A stretch of DNA of 64,000 bases, taken from Achatina immaculata (Eukaryota > Mollusca > Gastropoda > Stylommatophora > Achatinidae). The notes under the pieces are model-generated. The model made no database searches and was not told the origin of the DNA. It saw only the letters and a list, made by a program, of their open reading frames with translations. Both the position numbers and the translations under genes were made by a program. Every line of letters begins with the position of its first letter. Within the stretch, counting starts at the first letter, position 1. Positions 1 to 12,294 of the stretch are shown here, piece after piece. The stretch covers positions 17,212,975-17,276,974 of the forward strand of contig CM019701.1 in NCBI GenBank assembly GCA_009760885.1, in the 5' to 3' direction.

Positions 1-475
1 CTCTCTCTCTCTCTCTTACATGGGCAGTTCACAGACACTGTAGCTTAGTGAAGTTCTGATGTTGGAACACGTTTTAACAGCCTCTTTGTTGCCATTACGG
101 CAGCCAGAAAACAGATCTTAGACTGTTACAGAACTCAGGCATTTCTGCGGCATTTATGTAAGTGAAGGGCGAGTATCTAGATCAGATAAGAGAAATAAAG
201 AATGACCACAGATTTACACTGTTCGTCCCTTCTTCTCATTAGCTCTCACACCACGCTAATCTATGGGACAGCATTGAACCTGTCACAACAACACTGCTGA
301 TGTGTGTCCCAGAATAACCGAGCAAATATCCCTCACGAAATATTGATTGGAACACTCCTATAAAAATGTGAGGACGAACGGACAACACGTTGTGTTTCAG
401 CACCAGAAGAAAATATCACAGAATTTCAAGATCAAAAATGCAGAAAACGTCAACTGACAGTATTACAGAAGAAGT
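1..475. other. Dinucleotide run and unique DNA
   Basis: Bases 1-16 are a CT microsatellite that probably continues to the left of the window. The rest, up to the first tandem array, is AT-rich. I recognise no gene or element in it. Confidence 0.6.
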
Positions 476-1036
476 ATTATCTTGTTATTATCTACCAAGC
501 TGGAATTTATACTAAAGGGGGTATTATCTACCAAGCCGGAACTTATATTAAAGGGGTATTATCTACCACACTGGAACTTGTATTAAAGGGTTATTATCTA
601 CCAAGCTGGAACTTACATTAAAGGGTTATTATCTACCAAGCTGGAACTTGTATTAAAGGGTTATTATCTACCAAGCTGGAACTTGTATTAAAGGGTTATT
701 ATCTACCAAGCTGGAACTTACATTAAAGGGTTATTATCTACCAAGCTGGAACTTACATTAAAGGGTTATTATCTACCAAGCTGGAATTTATATTAAAGGG
801 GTATTATCTACCAAGCTGGAACTTATATTAAAGGGTTATTATCTACCAAGCTGGAATTTATATTAAAGGGTTATTATCTACCAAGCTGGAACTTATATTA
901 AAGGGTTATTATCTACCAAGCTGGAACTTGTATTAAAGGGTTATTATCTACCAAGCTGGAACTTGTATTAAAGGGTTATTATCTACCAAGCTGGAATTTA
1001 TATTAAAGGGGTATTATCTACCAAGCTGGAACTTAA
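476..1036. repeat. Minisatellite, 35-bp unit, about 16 copies
   Basis: The unit contains TTATTATCTACCAAGCTGGA followed by ACTTRTATTAAAGGG. Copies differ by a few substitutions and by one G in the poly-G step. The array ends at a short A-run. No function is visible. Confidence 0.95.
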
Positions 1037-1162
1037 GAAAAAAAGGCCTACTACAATTTTCACACACTCCAGGCCACTAAGTCAGAGAATATTTCTGGTG
1101 GCGCATAATTTCGCACACAGTTACCTCAACAATCTCCTCAACTATTAAAAAGGGCATGAGAA

Positions 1163-1345
1163 AACATGCAACTGACAGCAGCAGTGACTAGAAAACACTC
1201 ACTTGCTGACTGCAACATCCACCAGAAAACAATTTCTCGCTACAACATCCACAAAAAGTTACTACATCCACCAGAACAATTTGTTGAGTACAAGATCCAT
1301 CAGAAAACAACGACTTTTCGATTACAAATGGACCAGAAAACAACG
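1163..1345. repeat. Degenerate minisatellite, unit about 30 bp
   Basis: Diverged copies carry the core CATCCACCAGAAAACAA. The LINE that follows inserted into this array: its 11-bp target-site duplication AGAAAACAACG (1335-1345) is part of the repeat unit. Confidence 0.6.
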
Positions 1346-1545
1346 TACCCGTGTGGTACCCGGGATCTGCAAAGAATAGGACCACTGTACCCTACCATGC
1401 ATGATCGTAAAAGGCGACTAAGGAGGGTTCAGCATAGGGCCAGCAACCCTATCTGGTAAAAAACTATCAGACTGCTACAGAAACAGAAGCAAGGGAAAAA
1501 GCAAATGCAGGTGGAAGGAGAAATGCGTATCAGGAAACTGAGCCC

Positions 1546-2430
1546 ATGAAGGTTGTGGATGAAAGCCAGCCACTGGAAGTCCCCAGCCCGACTGCAGACC
1601 TCCTGGAACCTAAACAAAAGATGCATATAGGCAGCTGGAATGTAAGAACACTAAACCAGACTGGAAAACTAGCACAAACCATCAAGGAAATGCACAGATA
1701 CAAACTAGACATACTAGGAATACAAGAAGTAAGATGGACAGGACAAGGCAGAAGGAAATTAACAACACAGCACACAGAAGATACAATAATATGGTCAGGT
1801 AAAGAAGATCTTCATGAAGGAGGAGTAGCATTGATTATAACAAAAGAAGCATCAAGAGCATTGCTGAAATGGACCCCAATAAATGAGAGATTATTATATG
1901 CACGGTTCAACTCAAGATTCACGAAGCTGTCTATTATAGTTTGTTATGCACCAACAGAAGCAGCTGAAGAGGAATTAAAAGAAGATTTTTACAACAGCCT
2001 CCAAGCCACAGTAGAAACAATACCCAAGCATGATATGCTACTCATCTTGGGCGACTTCAATGCAAAAGTAGGTGAAGGAAATGAAGATAGAAGAAGAATC
2101 ATGGGAAGAGAAGGAATCGGAGAAATAAATGAAAATGGAGAAAGACTGTGCAGTTTCTGTGAAGAAAACATGATGACCATCGGAGGGACAATTTTCCAAC
2201 ACAAAAACATCCATAAGGTGACTTGGAGGTCACCAGATAAAACCACAGAAAACCAAATCGATCACATACTAATAAACAACAAGTGGAAACGGTCACTACA
2301 AGATGTGCGAGCAAGGAAAGGAGCAGATATAGGAAGTGATCACAACTTTCTGGTAGCAAAAATAAAACTAAAATTAAGGAAAGCCAGAATCGGAGAACAC
2401 AGAAGATACATTTTGATACAAGAAAACTGA
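1546..2430 (+). pseudogene. Family A endonuclease part of the LINE ORF
   Basis: This is the N-terminal exonuclease-endonuclease-phosphatase domain of the RTE polyprotein, which would nick target DNA for target-primed reverse transcription. Visible motifs, in order, are GSWNVRTLNQTGKL (about residue 28), the catalytic-Glu motif GIQEVRWTGQG (about 59), VCYAPTEA (about 132), LGDFNAKVGEG (about 168) and the terminal Asp-His motif GSDHNFL (about 262). All key acidic and His positions appear present. The frame is lost after about residue 285, near nucleotide 2405, and the last residues before the stop are out of frame. In databases such proteins are often labelled craniofacial development protein 2-like. 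The ATG at 1546 is only the first Met of the open frame. Confidence 0.85.
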
Positions 2431-2823
2431 TAGACCAGCAAACAAGAAATGAATTCTCAATAATACTTAAGAACCGCTTCAGTGTCCTACAAGACGAAGC
2501 AGAAATGTCCATATTAGAGTTCAATAAAACACTACAGGAAACAGCAAAAGAGGTGCTGGGATATCGGAAAAGGAGAAAAGAGGAATGGATAAGTGAGACC
2601 ACATGGGAAAAGATAGAGCAAAGAAAAGAAATCAAGAAAAAATTACTGAACACCAAATCACAACGGCTTAAAGAACGAGTTTTTAGTAATTATGCACAAA
2701 AAGACAAAGAAGTGAAGGAATCATGCCGTCAAGATAAACGTCAGTATTATGACAACTTAGCAGAGACAGCAGAGAAAGCAGCATATACAAATGACATGAA
2801 AACCATATAAAATCACAAAGCAG
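2405..2823 (+). pseudogene. Family A linker between endonuclease and RT
   Basis: After the first frame break the polyprotein continues in another frame to about 2806. It reads through a Lys/Glu-rich stretch with QDEAEMSILEFNKTLQETA and ending KAAYTNDMKTIYK. A second break in ACCATATAAAATCACAAAG, apparently two lost bases, moves the frame again into the RT segment at 2824. The same segment is recognisable on the minus strand in copy A3 (23134-23614). Linkers of this kind lack a defined catalytic role. Confidence 0.75.
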
Positions 2824-4521
2824 ATGACAGGTAACTTCAATACAAGATGTGAAAGTGCAGTAAGAACACAAAATGGACAACTGGTCAGTGGAGAAAGAGA
2901 AAAAATTGAAAGATGGAGGGAACACTTTAACACCCTACTAAACAGAACACAAGCAGCACAAGCAATAGATATACCTGAAGCAAAAGCGGAACTAAACATC
3001 AATACAGGACCAATAACAATAAATGAAGTAAAAGAGGCGATAAAGATGCTAAAATCAGACAGGGCACCAGGTGAAGATGAAGTGACTGCTGATATGTTGA
3101 AAGCAGAAGAAACAGAAACACCAAAACAACTTTGCCGGATATTACAACAAATTTGGGATTTAGAAAAAGCCCCAGAGGAGTGGAAAACTGGTCTTATAGT
3201 AAAACTACCAAAGAAGGGTGACCTCAGAGATTGCGGGAACTGGAGAGGCATTACCCTACTGCCACTCACTAGTAAAGTATTTTGCAGAATAATCATCAAC
3301 AGAATTGTACCAACACTTGAGGAAAAACTTCGGAAAGAGCAGGCAGGATTTAGGAAAGGAAGATCATGCATAGACCATATATTTGTACTTAGACAAATAT
3401 TAGAACAGGCAAATGAATGGCATAGCACAACATATGCATTATTCATAGATTTTGAGAAAGCCTTTGACAGTGTCAACAGAGATGCACTGTGGAAAATCCT
3501 AAGATGGCATGGCCTCCCCCATAAAATAGTTAATGTAATCAAAGCCCTATACGAGGGTTTTCAGTGCAAAGTTATCTGTGGAGAACATACCTCCAGCAGC
3601 TTTAGGGTACAAACAGGAGTGAAACAGGGATGTGTACTATCACCAACATTATTTATCTTGGCAGTAGACTGGTTAATGAAGGAGGCAACATCAGACAAAC
3701 GCAGAGGATTACAATGGACCCTTAACACAGTGCTGGAGGACCTTGACTTTGCGGACGACATTTGTCTATTATCAAGCAGTCACAAAGATATGCAAGATAA
3801 AATAAACAAGTTAACCCAGAATGCAAACAACATAGGACTAAAGATCAACGTAGGAAAGACAAAGTTAATGAAGCAAAATGTGAACAACAGAAATGTACTC
3901 AGAGTAGATAACAAGTTAGTGGAGGAGGTCAACGAATTTGTATACCTTGGCAGCAGAGTAGTAGAAAATGGAGACAGCACAGAGGACATCAACAGCAGAC
4001 TTACTAAAGCAAACCAGGCTTTTGCAATGCTACAGAATATATGGAAATCAAATAAACTAAGCATAAATATGAAAATCAGGATATTTAAGAGTAATGTTCT
4101 AAGTGTACTACTCTATGGAAGTGAATGCTGGAAAATCACCAAAACCATAGAAAACAAGTTGAATTCTTTCCAGACTAAATGTTTACGTAGAATTAAAAAA
4201 ATATTTTGGCCAAACACCATAAGAAATAACATCTTATTGGCAGAAATGCAGATGAAACCACTGACAACAATTATTGAGGAAAGACGCTGGCGATGGTTGG
4301 GACATGTGCTCCGAATGACTGACAACTCACTACCAAAAATAGCACTAAGATGGACACCACAGGGGAGCAGAAGTAAGGGTAGACCAAAAGAGACATGGAG
4401 AAGAACAACAGAAAGGATGTTGAGCAATAGAGGGCTCACCTGGGCAAGAGCAGAAAAAAAGGCGAAAGACAGGCATTTGTGGAAAACCCTTGCGGAAGCC
4501 CCATGTGCCCTGGGCACTTAA
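2824..4521 (+). pseudogene. Family A reverse transcriptase part
   Basis: This is the RNA-dependent DNA polymerase of the RTE-like LINE, open for 565 codons. RT landmarks are RDCGNWRGITLLPLTSK (fingers), QAGFRKGRSCIDHIF, motif A FIDFEKAFDSV, motif B TGVKQGCVLSPTLF and the catalytic motif C FADDICLL. The C-terminal region has LLYGSECW, RRWRWLGHVLRM and GRPKETWRRT, the typical tail of endonuclease-RT LINE proteins. The RT catalytic aspartates are intact. The frame starts in the linker, so the Met at 2824 is not a real start. The stop at 4519-4521 lies 15 bp before the (GA)n tail. Confidence 0.9.
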
Positions 4522-4547
4522 GGTTCAGAGAGAGAGAGAAAACAACG

Positions 4548-5865
4548 ACTTGTAAAGAACGGTGACAGCCACTAGGAACTAAAACGACAGTGATGACGCA
4601 CCAAAAATGTTCAAGTATCCTCTAAAAATCGGCCACAGTGAGGTGGACACCAGACAAAACTGATACATGAACTAACCATACAAAACTGATACATGAACTA
4701 ACCATACAAAACTGATACATGAACTAACCAGACAAAACTGATACATGAACTAACAGAAGGATGCTAAAGGACTAACACAGTTCACTAGTTCTGGTGAAAT
4801 ACACAAACTATAACTTACCTTCGTCATTTTGCACTGTCCCCCCAACAGAAATTAATATAAAAATAAATAAAAGTTGTTTTTAAAAAAATGGACAGGACAC
4901 TTTATTCAATAAACTGAGAAACAATCCACACCTCCAACCAGAATGATAGAAGTGTCCGCGTGTAAGAATTTTCTAACATTTGATATTAATTACGTGTGGA
5001 CATGAACATCCCACGAAGAAACGACCCTGCAGCCTGTCTGCCAGCTGTCACACGGGCATACACTGTAGCATTTATATCAGCACATTCATGCAGCAAAATA
5101 AAATGCTGAAATAATTTATTTTTCCTGGTGGTGATTTGACTTGGTGAACTACTCTATCACAGACTGAAAACCCAGTGCCAACTTTAGCGATAACAACTCG
5201 ATGTTTGGTCATCAACAGTTTCTATTTATAGGCTGCTATCTCTAAACTTGTCAGCATGGCTGTGTTTTCCGTTTTGACATTTCTAATTTCCTTGTGTGAA
5301 TTTTCCTCCTGTTTACATATCTGTTTTCCCGTCCGCGAGGGTGGGAACTCCGTAGTAAATATTTGTGTTAAGAGCGCAGTTTCATTTTTTAAAAAAAGGA
5401 AGTCTTCTTTTCTTCCTATTTAAGAAAATCAACTTTCAAACAGCTCCAAACATAAGATATAAATCTCAGTCTTCAATAGTACCAAACATGTGATTTGCAA
5501 TTCTACTTTAAAACAGTGTAAACAATGATGAGACTGGCCATATCTACATCAGCAAGTGGATGGCCGTACTAGATGTACCAAGATCAAGATCTGTCGCCTA
5601 TTAACAGGCAAGGCAGTTTAAAGTAAGGTCATCAAAGGCAGTATACCCGGTTATGGTTTAAGTACAAGGTCTCAAACTCTGTCCTGAGGCTAGGTCTGAC
5701 AGGTCATGGTCATGTATGCGCCCCGAATCACAAATGTCGACATTTGTCAAACACTTGGCACAGCTGAAACATCAAAAGTCAACATTGTACACGTTAAACA
5801 CGGCCCTGATGGCACAGGCATACCAAAACAGTGAGTCACGTGATGGTAGCCAGGGCGACGGAAGT
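4548..5865. other. Intergenic DNA with a short 26-bp array
   Basis: A 26-bp unit (ACTGATACATGAACTAACCA plus TACAAA) is repeated four to five times at 4651-4760. The remainder, to the start of the 37-bp array, has no recognisable gene, RNA or mobile-element protein. Confidence 0.6.
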
Positions 5866-5869
5866 CAAA

Positions 5870-7505
5870 ATGTGACTTTAGCTGACCGAGGGAACATGGC
5901 GAGTCATGCCACATTATCTAGGCCGAGGGAACATGGCGAATCATGTCTAGTTATCTAGGACGAGGGAACATGGCGAGTCATGTCTAGTTATCTAGGACGA
6001 GGGAACATGGCGAGTCATGTCACGTTATCTAGGAATAGGGAAAATGGCGACTCATGTCACATTATCTAGGACAAGGGAACATGGCGAGTCATGTCACGTT
6101 ATCTAGGAATAAGGAACATGGCGAGTCATATCACATTATCTAGGACAAGGGAACATGGCGAGTCATGTCACATTATCTAGGAAAAAGGAACATGGCGAGT
6201 CATATCACATTATCTAGGACAAGGGAACATGGCGAGTCATGTCACGTTATCTAGGAAAAAGGAACATGGCGAGTCATATCACATTATCTAGGACAAGGGA
6301 ACATGGCGAGTCATGTCACGTTATCTAGGAAAAAGGAACATGGCGAGTCATGTCACATTATCTAGGAATAGGGAAAATGGCGAGTCATGTCACATTATCT
6401 AGGACAAGAGAACATGGCGAGTCATGTCTAGTTATATAGGAATAGGGAACATGGCAAATAATACCACGTTATCTGGCCAAGGAACATGGCATGTCATACC
6501 ACCTTATCTAGGCTGAGGTAACATGGCGTGTCACACCACCTTATTTAGGCTGAGGTAACATGGCGTGTCACACCATCTTATTTAGGCTGAGGTAACATGG
6601 CGTGTCACACCATCTTATTTAGGCTGAGGTAACATGGCGTGTCACACCATCTTATTTAGGCTGAGGTAACATGGCGTGTCACACCATCTTATTTAGGCTG
6701 AGGTAACATGGCGTGTCACGCCATCTTATTTAGGCTGAGGTAACATGGCGTAATCACACCACCTTATCTAGGCTGAGGTAACATGGCGTATCACACCACC
6801 TTATTTAGGCTGAGGTAACATGGCGTGTCACACCACCTTATTTAGGCTGAGGTAACATGGCGAGTCACACCACCTTATTTAGGCTGAGGTAACATGGCAT
6901 GTCACACCACCTTATTTAGGCTGAGGTAACATGGTGTATCACACCACCTTATTTAGGCTGAGGTAACATGGCGTGTCACACCACCTTATTTAGGCTGAGG
7001 TAACATGGCGAGTCACACCACCTTATTTAGGCTGAGGTAACATGGCGAGTCACACCACCTTATCTAGGCTGAGGTAACATGGCATGTCACACCACCTTAT
7101 CTAGGCTGAGGTAACATGGCATGTCACACCACCTTATCTAGGCTGAGGTAACATGGCGTGTCACACCACCTTATTTAGGCTGAGGTAGTGGCTGAGGTAA
7201 CATGGCATGTCACACCACCTTATCTAGGCTGAGGTAACATGGCGAGTCACACCACCTTATCTAGGCTGAGGTAACATGGCGTGTCATGCCACGTTAACAG
7301 GGACGAGAGAACATGGCAAGTCACACAGCGTTATGTAGGACGATAGAACATGGCAAGTCACACAGCGTTATGTAGGCCGAGGGAACATGGCAAGTCACAC
7401 AGCGTTATGTAGGCCGAGGGAACATGGCAAGTCACACAGCATTATGTAGGCCGAGGGAACATGGCAAGTCACACAGCGTTATGCAGGCTGAGGGAACATG
7501 CAAAA
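5870..7505. repeat. Large minisatellite, 37-bp unit, over 40 copies
   Basis: Units share AACATGGCG and a TTATNTAGG core. Three blocks of different variants follow each other. Block one (5880-6470) has GAGTCATGTCACGTTATCTAGG, block two (6470-7290) has TGTCACACCACCTTATTTAG, and block three (7290-7500) has AAGTCACACAGCGTTATGTAGG. The switch is abrupt, which suggests local homogenisation within blocks. Confidence 0.95.
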
Positions 7506-7506
7506 T

Positions 7507-7612
7507 TTAACACTTGTCAACTGAAAGAACCAAGGAAATATTTAACACCTGTCTGCTGGGATAACTAAGGTAAAATTTAACACCTGTCTGCTGGAACAAT
7601 CAAGGTATATAT
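7507..7612. repeat. Three short repeats after the 37-bp array
   Basis: Three copies of a motif with AAATTTAACACYTGTC and CTGGGATAACTAAGGTA lie directly after the large array. Confidence 0.6.
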
Positions 7613-7625
7613 ATAAAGAAAAACC

Positions 7626-7860
7626 AAAGCATCATCATCAACAAATACTGTGCTGGTAAGAGCTGCCAGTCTTGCTCTTCCACAGATCTCTGTCCTTGAT
7701 ATTTTTCATCAGCTCATTTGGTGACTTTTTCTTATTGTGTCACTGCATTCAACTGTTCATAATTTCTTCCCCTGCTTCCTTTCCCATTTATCTTTCCTGC
7801 TGTTAAGATGTTTTCAAGTCCTACACTTCTCCTTAGATGCTGGGGGTTGGTGCAAGATAT
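7626..7860 (-). mobile_element. 3' end fragment of a C-like RTE LINE
   Basis: The strand shown starts with CATCATCATC, the complement of a (GAT)n tail. It continues with text that parallels the 3' end of family C at 13278-13470, for example CATTTGGTGACTT against TCAGTTGGTGATCTCC, and CCTGCTGTTAAGATGTTTTC against CCTGTTGTTATAATATTTTC. It is too diverged to be family C itself. Only the C-terminal coding region and tail are represented. Confidence 0.6.
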
Positions 7861-8019
7861 ATGAAAAACTTGTCCAACTAAAGTCACTATTTACAGGATC
7901 ATAATAAAGCAGGTAACTGTGTCTGGCACAAAACACATAGCACAATCCGAACTGATGACAATAAGGATGGCCGAAAGGTAGAAAATCAAGGCAGAGGTCA
8001 AAAGGATGATGAGTTAATG

Positions 8020-9020
8020 TTAAAATGTGACATAGAAAATACTTTGTGACAGTGAGCCCCTAGTGTCAGATGTGTGACAAATAAAGTAATGTGTGATGAT
8101 GAGTTTTAGTGTCAGAGTGTGACAAATAAAGTACTATGTGATGATGAGTTCTTAGTGTCAGAGTGTGACAAATAAAGTACTATGTGATGATGAGTTCTTA
8201 GTGTCAGAGTGTGACAAATAAAGTACTGTGTGATGATGAGTTCTTAGTGTCAGAGTGTGACAAATACAATACTGTGTGACAGTGAGTTACTAATGTAAAA
8301 CTGTGACACAGACAATATTGTGTGACAGTGAGTTACTAATGTAAAACTATAACAGAGACAATACTATATAAAAGTGAGTTATTAATGTAAAACTGTGACA
8401 CAGATAATACTATATGACAGTGAGTTATTAATGTAAAACTGTGACAGAGACAATACTATGTGACAGTGAGTTACTAATGTAAAACTATGACACAGACAAT
8501 ATTGTGTGACAGTGAGTTACTAATGTAAAACTGTGACATAGACAATATTGTGTGACAGTGAGTTACTAATGTAAAACTATGACAGACAATATTGTGTGAC
8601 AGTGAGTTACTAATGTAAAACTGTGACAGAGATAATACTGTATGACAGTGAGTTACTAAAGTAAAACTGTGACACAGATAATACTATGTGACAGTGAGTT
8701 ACTAATGTAAAACTGTGACACAGACAATATTGTGTGACAGTGAGTTACTAATGTAAAACTGTGACAGAGACAATACTATATAACAGTGAGTTACTAATGT
8801 AAAATGTGACACAGATAATACTATATGACAGTGAGTTACTAATGTAAAACTGTAACACAGACATTACTATGTGACAGTGAGTTACTAAAGTAAAACTGTG
8901 ACACAGACAATACTATGTGACAGTGAGTTACTAATGTAAAACTGTGACACAGACATTACTATGTGACAGTGAGTTACTAATGTAAAACTGTGGCACAGAC
9001 ATTACTATGTGACACTGAGT
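8020..9020. repeat. Minisatellite, 46-bp unit, about 21 copies
   Basis: The unit is AGTGAGTTACTAATGTAAAA, CTGTGACACAGACAATACTA and TGTGAC. The first five copies (8040-8270) belong to a distinct variant with GATGAGTTCTTAGTGTCAG. No coding signal is seen. Confidence 0.95.
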
Positions 9021-9305
9021 TAGTAGTCAGCTGACATGAAATAGAATAATAACATTACTGTACAAAAGCATGAAAAGAAGAAGAATAATGTTATTATATA
9101 AAAACATGTGAATAAAAAAAATAATAATATTATATAAAAGCATGAGAATAAGAACATTAATAATATATAAAAATAAGAAGATAATGTTACTGTACAAAAT
9201 CATAAGTAGAATAATATACTATACAAAAAACATTATAAGTAGAATAATAATGTTACTATACAAAATCCAGAGAATGGAATAATAATGTTACCATACAAAA
9301 ATGAG

Positions 9306-11262
9306 TGCTGGACTGAAAAAACCAAATAGAAAAGCATGAATATCAGAAAACACATGGAAATACATACATGAAAGACGGGCAACCAAATGAGACATGTTGA
9401 ATGTAAAGACAGATCTTGGAAAAGATCTAGCGAAAGCAACATACAAAGAAACAGACAAGAAAGTAAAAAGTTCAGCTAGAAGGGATAAAAGAGAATACAT
9501 GGACAATATGGTGAAAGAGGCAGAGAAAGCTGCAAAAACAGGAGACAGCAAAACTTTATATAACATACAAAAGAGGCTAACAGGTACTATTACGTCTAAA
9601 GAAAGACCAATCCTTAGCAAAACTGGAACTCTATTAACATTAAGTAAAGACCAAAAGCAAAGATGGGCTGAACACTTCCAAGAAATACTTAATCGACCAC
9701 ATCCAAAAGAATTGTTAAACCTTGAAAACGACTTACCAGCCCCACAACTAAATTACAACCTATATGAAATTACATTGTCTGAAACTGAAACAGCAGTGAG
9801 TTTAACAATAAAGCTGCAGGTGAAGATGAAATAACAGCCGAAATGTTAAAAGCTATCAATAGTGACAACATGAGACAACTACAGAGAATGTTTAACAAGA
9901 TTTGGAAAGAAGAAAAGGTCCCTTCTAATTGGAAAAAAGGAATCATTGTTATACCAAAAAAAAAAAAAGCAACCTTAGTGACTGTAACAATTGGAGAGGA
10001 GTAACCTTAATATCAGTTGTGTCAAAAGTATTTTGCAAGGTCATTTTGAATAGACATAAAGATATAGTGGATACCGCAATGAGAGAACAAGCAGGATTTT
10101 GAAAGGGGAGAAGCTGTCTCAACCAGATCTTTACTCTAAGAATAATATTTGAAGAATGTATTGAAAAGCAGAAACCATTAATACTGAACTTCATAGACTT
10201 TAAAAAGGCATTTGATAGCATACACAGCGATTCATTGTGGAGAATTTTATGTCTATATGGAATACCATCTAAAATTGTCAACATCATTAAGGACTTCTAC
10301 AATGTATATGTTTGTGCAGTCAAAACAGAAGTAGGCATGAGTGAATGGTTCCATATTGAAACAGGCATGAAACAAGGATGTATACTGTCTCCTCTGCTTT
10401 TTGAAATTCCAATAAACTTCATAATGAAAAAATGTTGCACAGGTATTGACTGGGTATATGGGACCCAACTAGAAGATCTTGATTTTGCTTATGACATAAC
10501 TCGTATTAGTAACAATGTGAATTCCATGCAAGAAAAAAACAGATATCCTGTCTTCACTGGCTAGTAAAATAGGACTTGAAATTAACAAGGACAAAACAAA
10601 AATAATGAAATTTAATCAAAATTGAAAAATACACATAGAAGGGACAGATATTGAAGAAGTCAATCAATTTGCATACCTTGCCAGCTACATTGACCAGAAT
10701 GGTGACACCAGATAGGAAGTTAGAATTAGAATTGCAACAGCAGCATTAATCTTCAAGAATCTTGAGAACATATGGCATTCAAAAGTTATAAGCACAAAAA
10801 CCAAGTTAAGACTATTCAGTTCAAATATAATATTCACCCTCATTTATGCACATGAAAACCAGAAAACAACTAAAGAAATAGACTCTTTTGAAAACAAATG
10901 GTTTAGAAAAATACTTGGCATCATGTGGAATGAATTCAAGAACAATGCAGAGATAAGACAGATGACTGAACAACAACCGGTCTCATGGGTAATCAGCAAA
11001 AGGAGATGGACATATGTTGGTCACTTGGTGAGAAGAAATGATCAGAGAATCCCAAAACAAGCTATCAAGTGGAACACAACAGCCAAAGAAAAAGAGGCAG
11101 ACCATATGAAACTAGAGAACATCTTGTTAAGAGAGGCCAAATTAATAGACATAAAATCCCTTAATGGGGTTGAAAATCTTGCCGAAAACAGGAAAAATTG
11201 GCAAACTACCTTGCAAGCCCTATGTGAGTTTAACAGCATGGGAAGGATATAAGATATAAGAT
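9306..11262 (+). mobile_element. 5'-truncated RTE-like LINE, family B copy 1
   Basis: This retrotransposon copy begins inside the linker region and runs to the 3' end, GGAAGGATATAAGATATAAG. The reverse transcriptase is readable in pieces: an N-terminal stretch at 9394-9834, an FIDFKKAFDSI-like motif A near 10195, the motif B region MKQGCILSPLLFE (10367-10405), and a C-terminal piece at 10923-11252. Motif C reads DLDFAYDI instead of FADD, so one catalytic Asp is changed to Tyr. A TGA replaces a codon in the QAGF..KGRSC motif near 10100, and there are several frameshifts. The copy is dead. It lies tail to tail with B2. Confidence 0.85.
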
Positions 11263-11467
11263 ATATAAAAACATGATAAGAAGAAAAATGTTGCTTTATA
11301 ATATCATGAGAAGTGTATTAATAATATTACTATACAAAAAAAACATGTGAAGTAGAATAATAATGTTGCTATACAAAAAAAACATGTGCAGTAGAATAAT
11401 AATGTTGCTATACAAAACAAACATGAGAAATAGAATAATAATATTCAATACTACAATAATCTACATT

Positions 11468-12294
11468 CTTATCTTATATCCTTCCCGTGCCGTTAGACGT
11501 CACATAGGGCTCGCAAAGTAGTTCGCCAATTTTTCCTGTCTTCGGCGAGTCTTTCAACCTCAACAAAGGATTTTATGCCTGTTAACTTGGCCTCTCTTAA
11601 TAATGTCCTCTTCAGAGTTTCACGCGGTCTGCCCCTTTTTCTTCGGCCTGTTGCGTTCCACTTGATAGCTTGTTTTGGGATTCTCTGATCATTTCTTCTC
11701 ATCAAGTGACCAACATATGTCCATCTCCTTTTCCTGATCACCCGTGAGACTGGTTGTTGTTCAGTCATCTGTCTTATCTCTGCATTGTTCTTGAATTCAT
11801 TCCACTTGATGCCGAGTATTTTCCTTAGGCATTTGTTTTCAAAAGAGTCTAATTTCTTTTCTATTTCTTTAGTTGTTTTCCAGCTTTCGCATGCATAAAT
11901 GAGGGTGGATATTACATTTGAATTGAATAGTCTTAACTTGGTTTTTGTGCTTATAACTTTTGAATTCCATATGTTCTCAAGATTCTTGAAAATTGATGCT
12001 GCTTTTGCAATTCTGATCCTAACTTCCTTTCTAGTGTCACCATCCTGGTCTATGTAGCTGCCAAGGTATGCAAATTGATTGACTTCTTCAATATCTGTCC
12101 CTTCTATGTGTATTTTTCCATTTTGATTGATGGGAATTTTCATTATTTTTGTTTTGTCCTTGTTAATTTCAAGTCCTATTTTGCTAGCCAGTGAAGACAG
12201 GCTATCTGTTTTTTCTTGCATGGAATTCACATTATTACTGATAAGAGCTATGTCATCAGCAAAATCAAGATCTTCTAGTTGGGTCCCAACTAAT
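11468..12294 (-). mobile_element. RTE-like LINE, family B copy 2, 3' part
   Basis: An exact 11-bp duplication TAATCTACATT flanks this copy at 11457-11467 and 12295-12305. The insert is 5'-truncated and retains the last third of the RT protein, open for 245 codons at 11493-12230. The protein has the thumb and C-terminal motifs [48 protein letters not shown] and [10 protein letters not shown]. Just upstream the strand reads [12 protein letters not shown] at 12230-12280, so motif C is intact here. This is the best-preserved B tail in the window, and it looks younger than B1. Confidence 0.9.

Larger units (their letters stand above)
1346..4536 (+). mobile_element. Full-length RTE-like LINE, family A copy 1
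   Basis: This non-LTR retrotransposon is bounded by a perfect 11-bp target-site duplication, AGAAAACAACG, at 1335-1345 and 4537-4547. From 5' to 3' it has a short leader (about 1346-1545), an apurinic-type endonuclease region, a linker, a reverse transcriptase and a C-terminal region. It ends with AAGGTTCAG and a (GA)n tail instead of poly(A). The length of about 3.2 kb is typical of the RTE clade. Two frame breaks, near 2405 and near 2806, separate endonuclease, linker and RT, so this copy is not active as it stands. It is the best copy of family A; partial copies are at 12838-13146, 21375-23660 and 38230-39266. Confidence 0.9.

Noticed and set aside
9306..11262. Functional reverse transcriptase gene in B1
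   Set aside because: Motif C reads AYDI instead of ADD, with a stop and several frameshifts.
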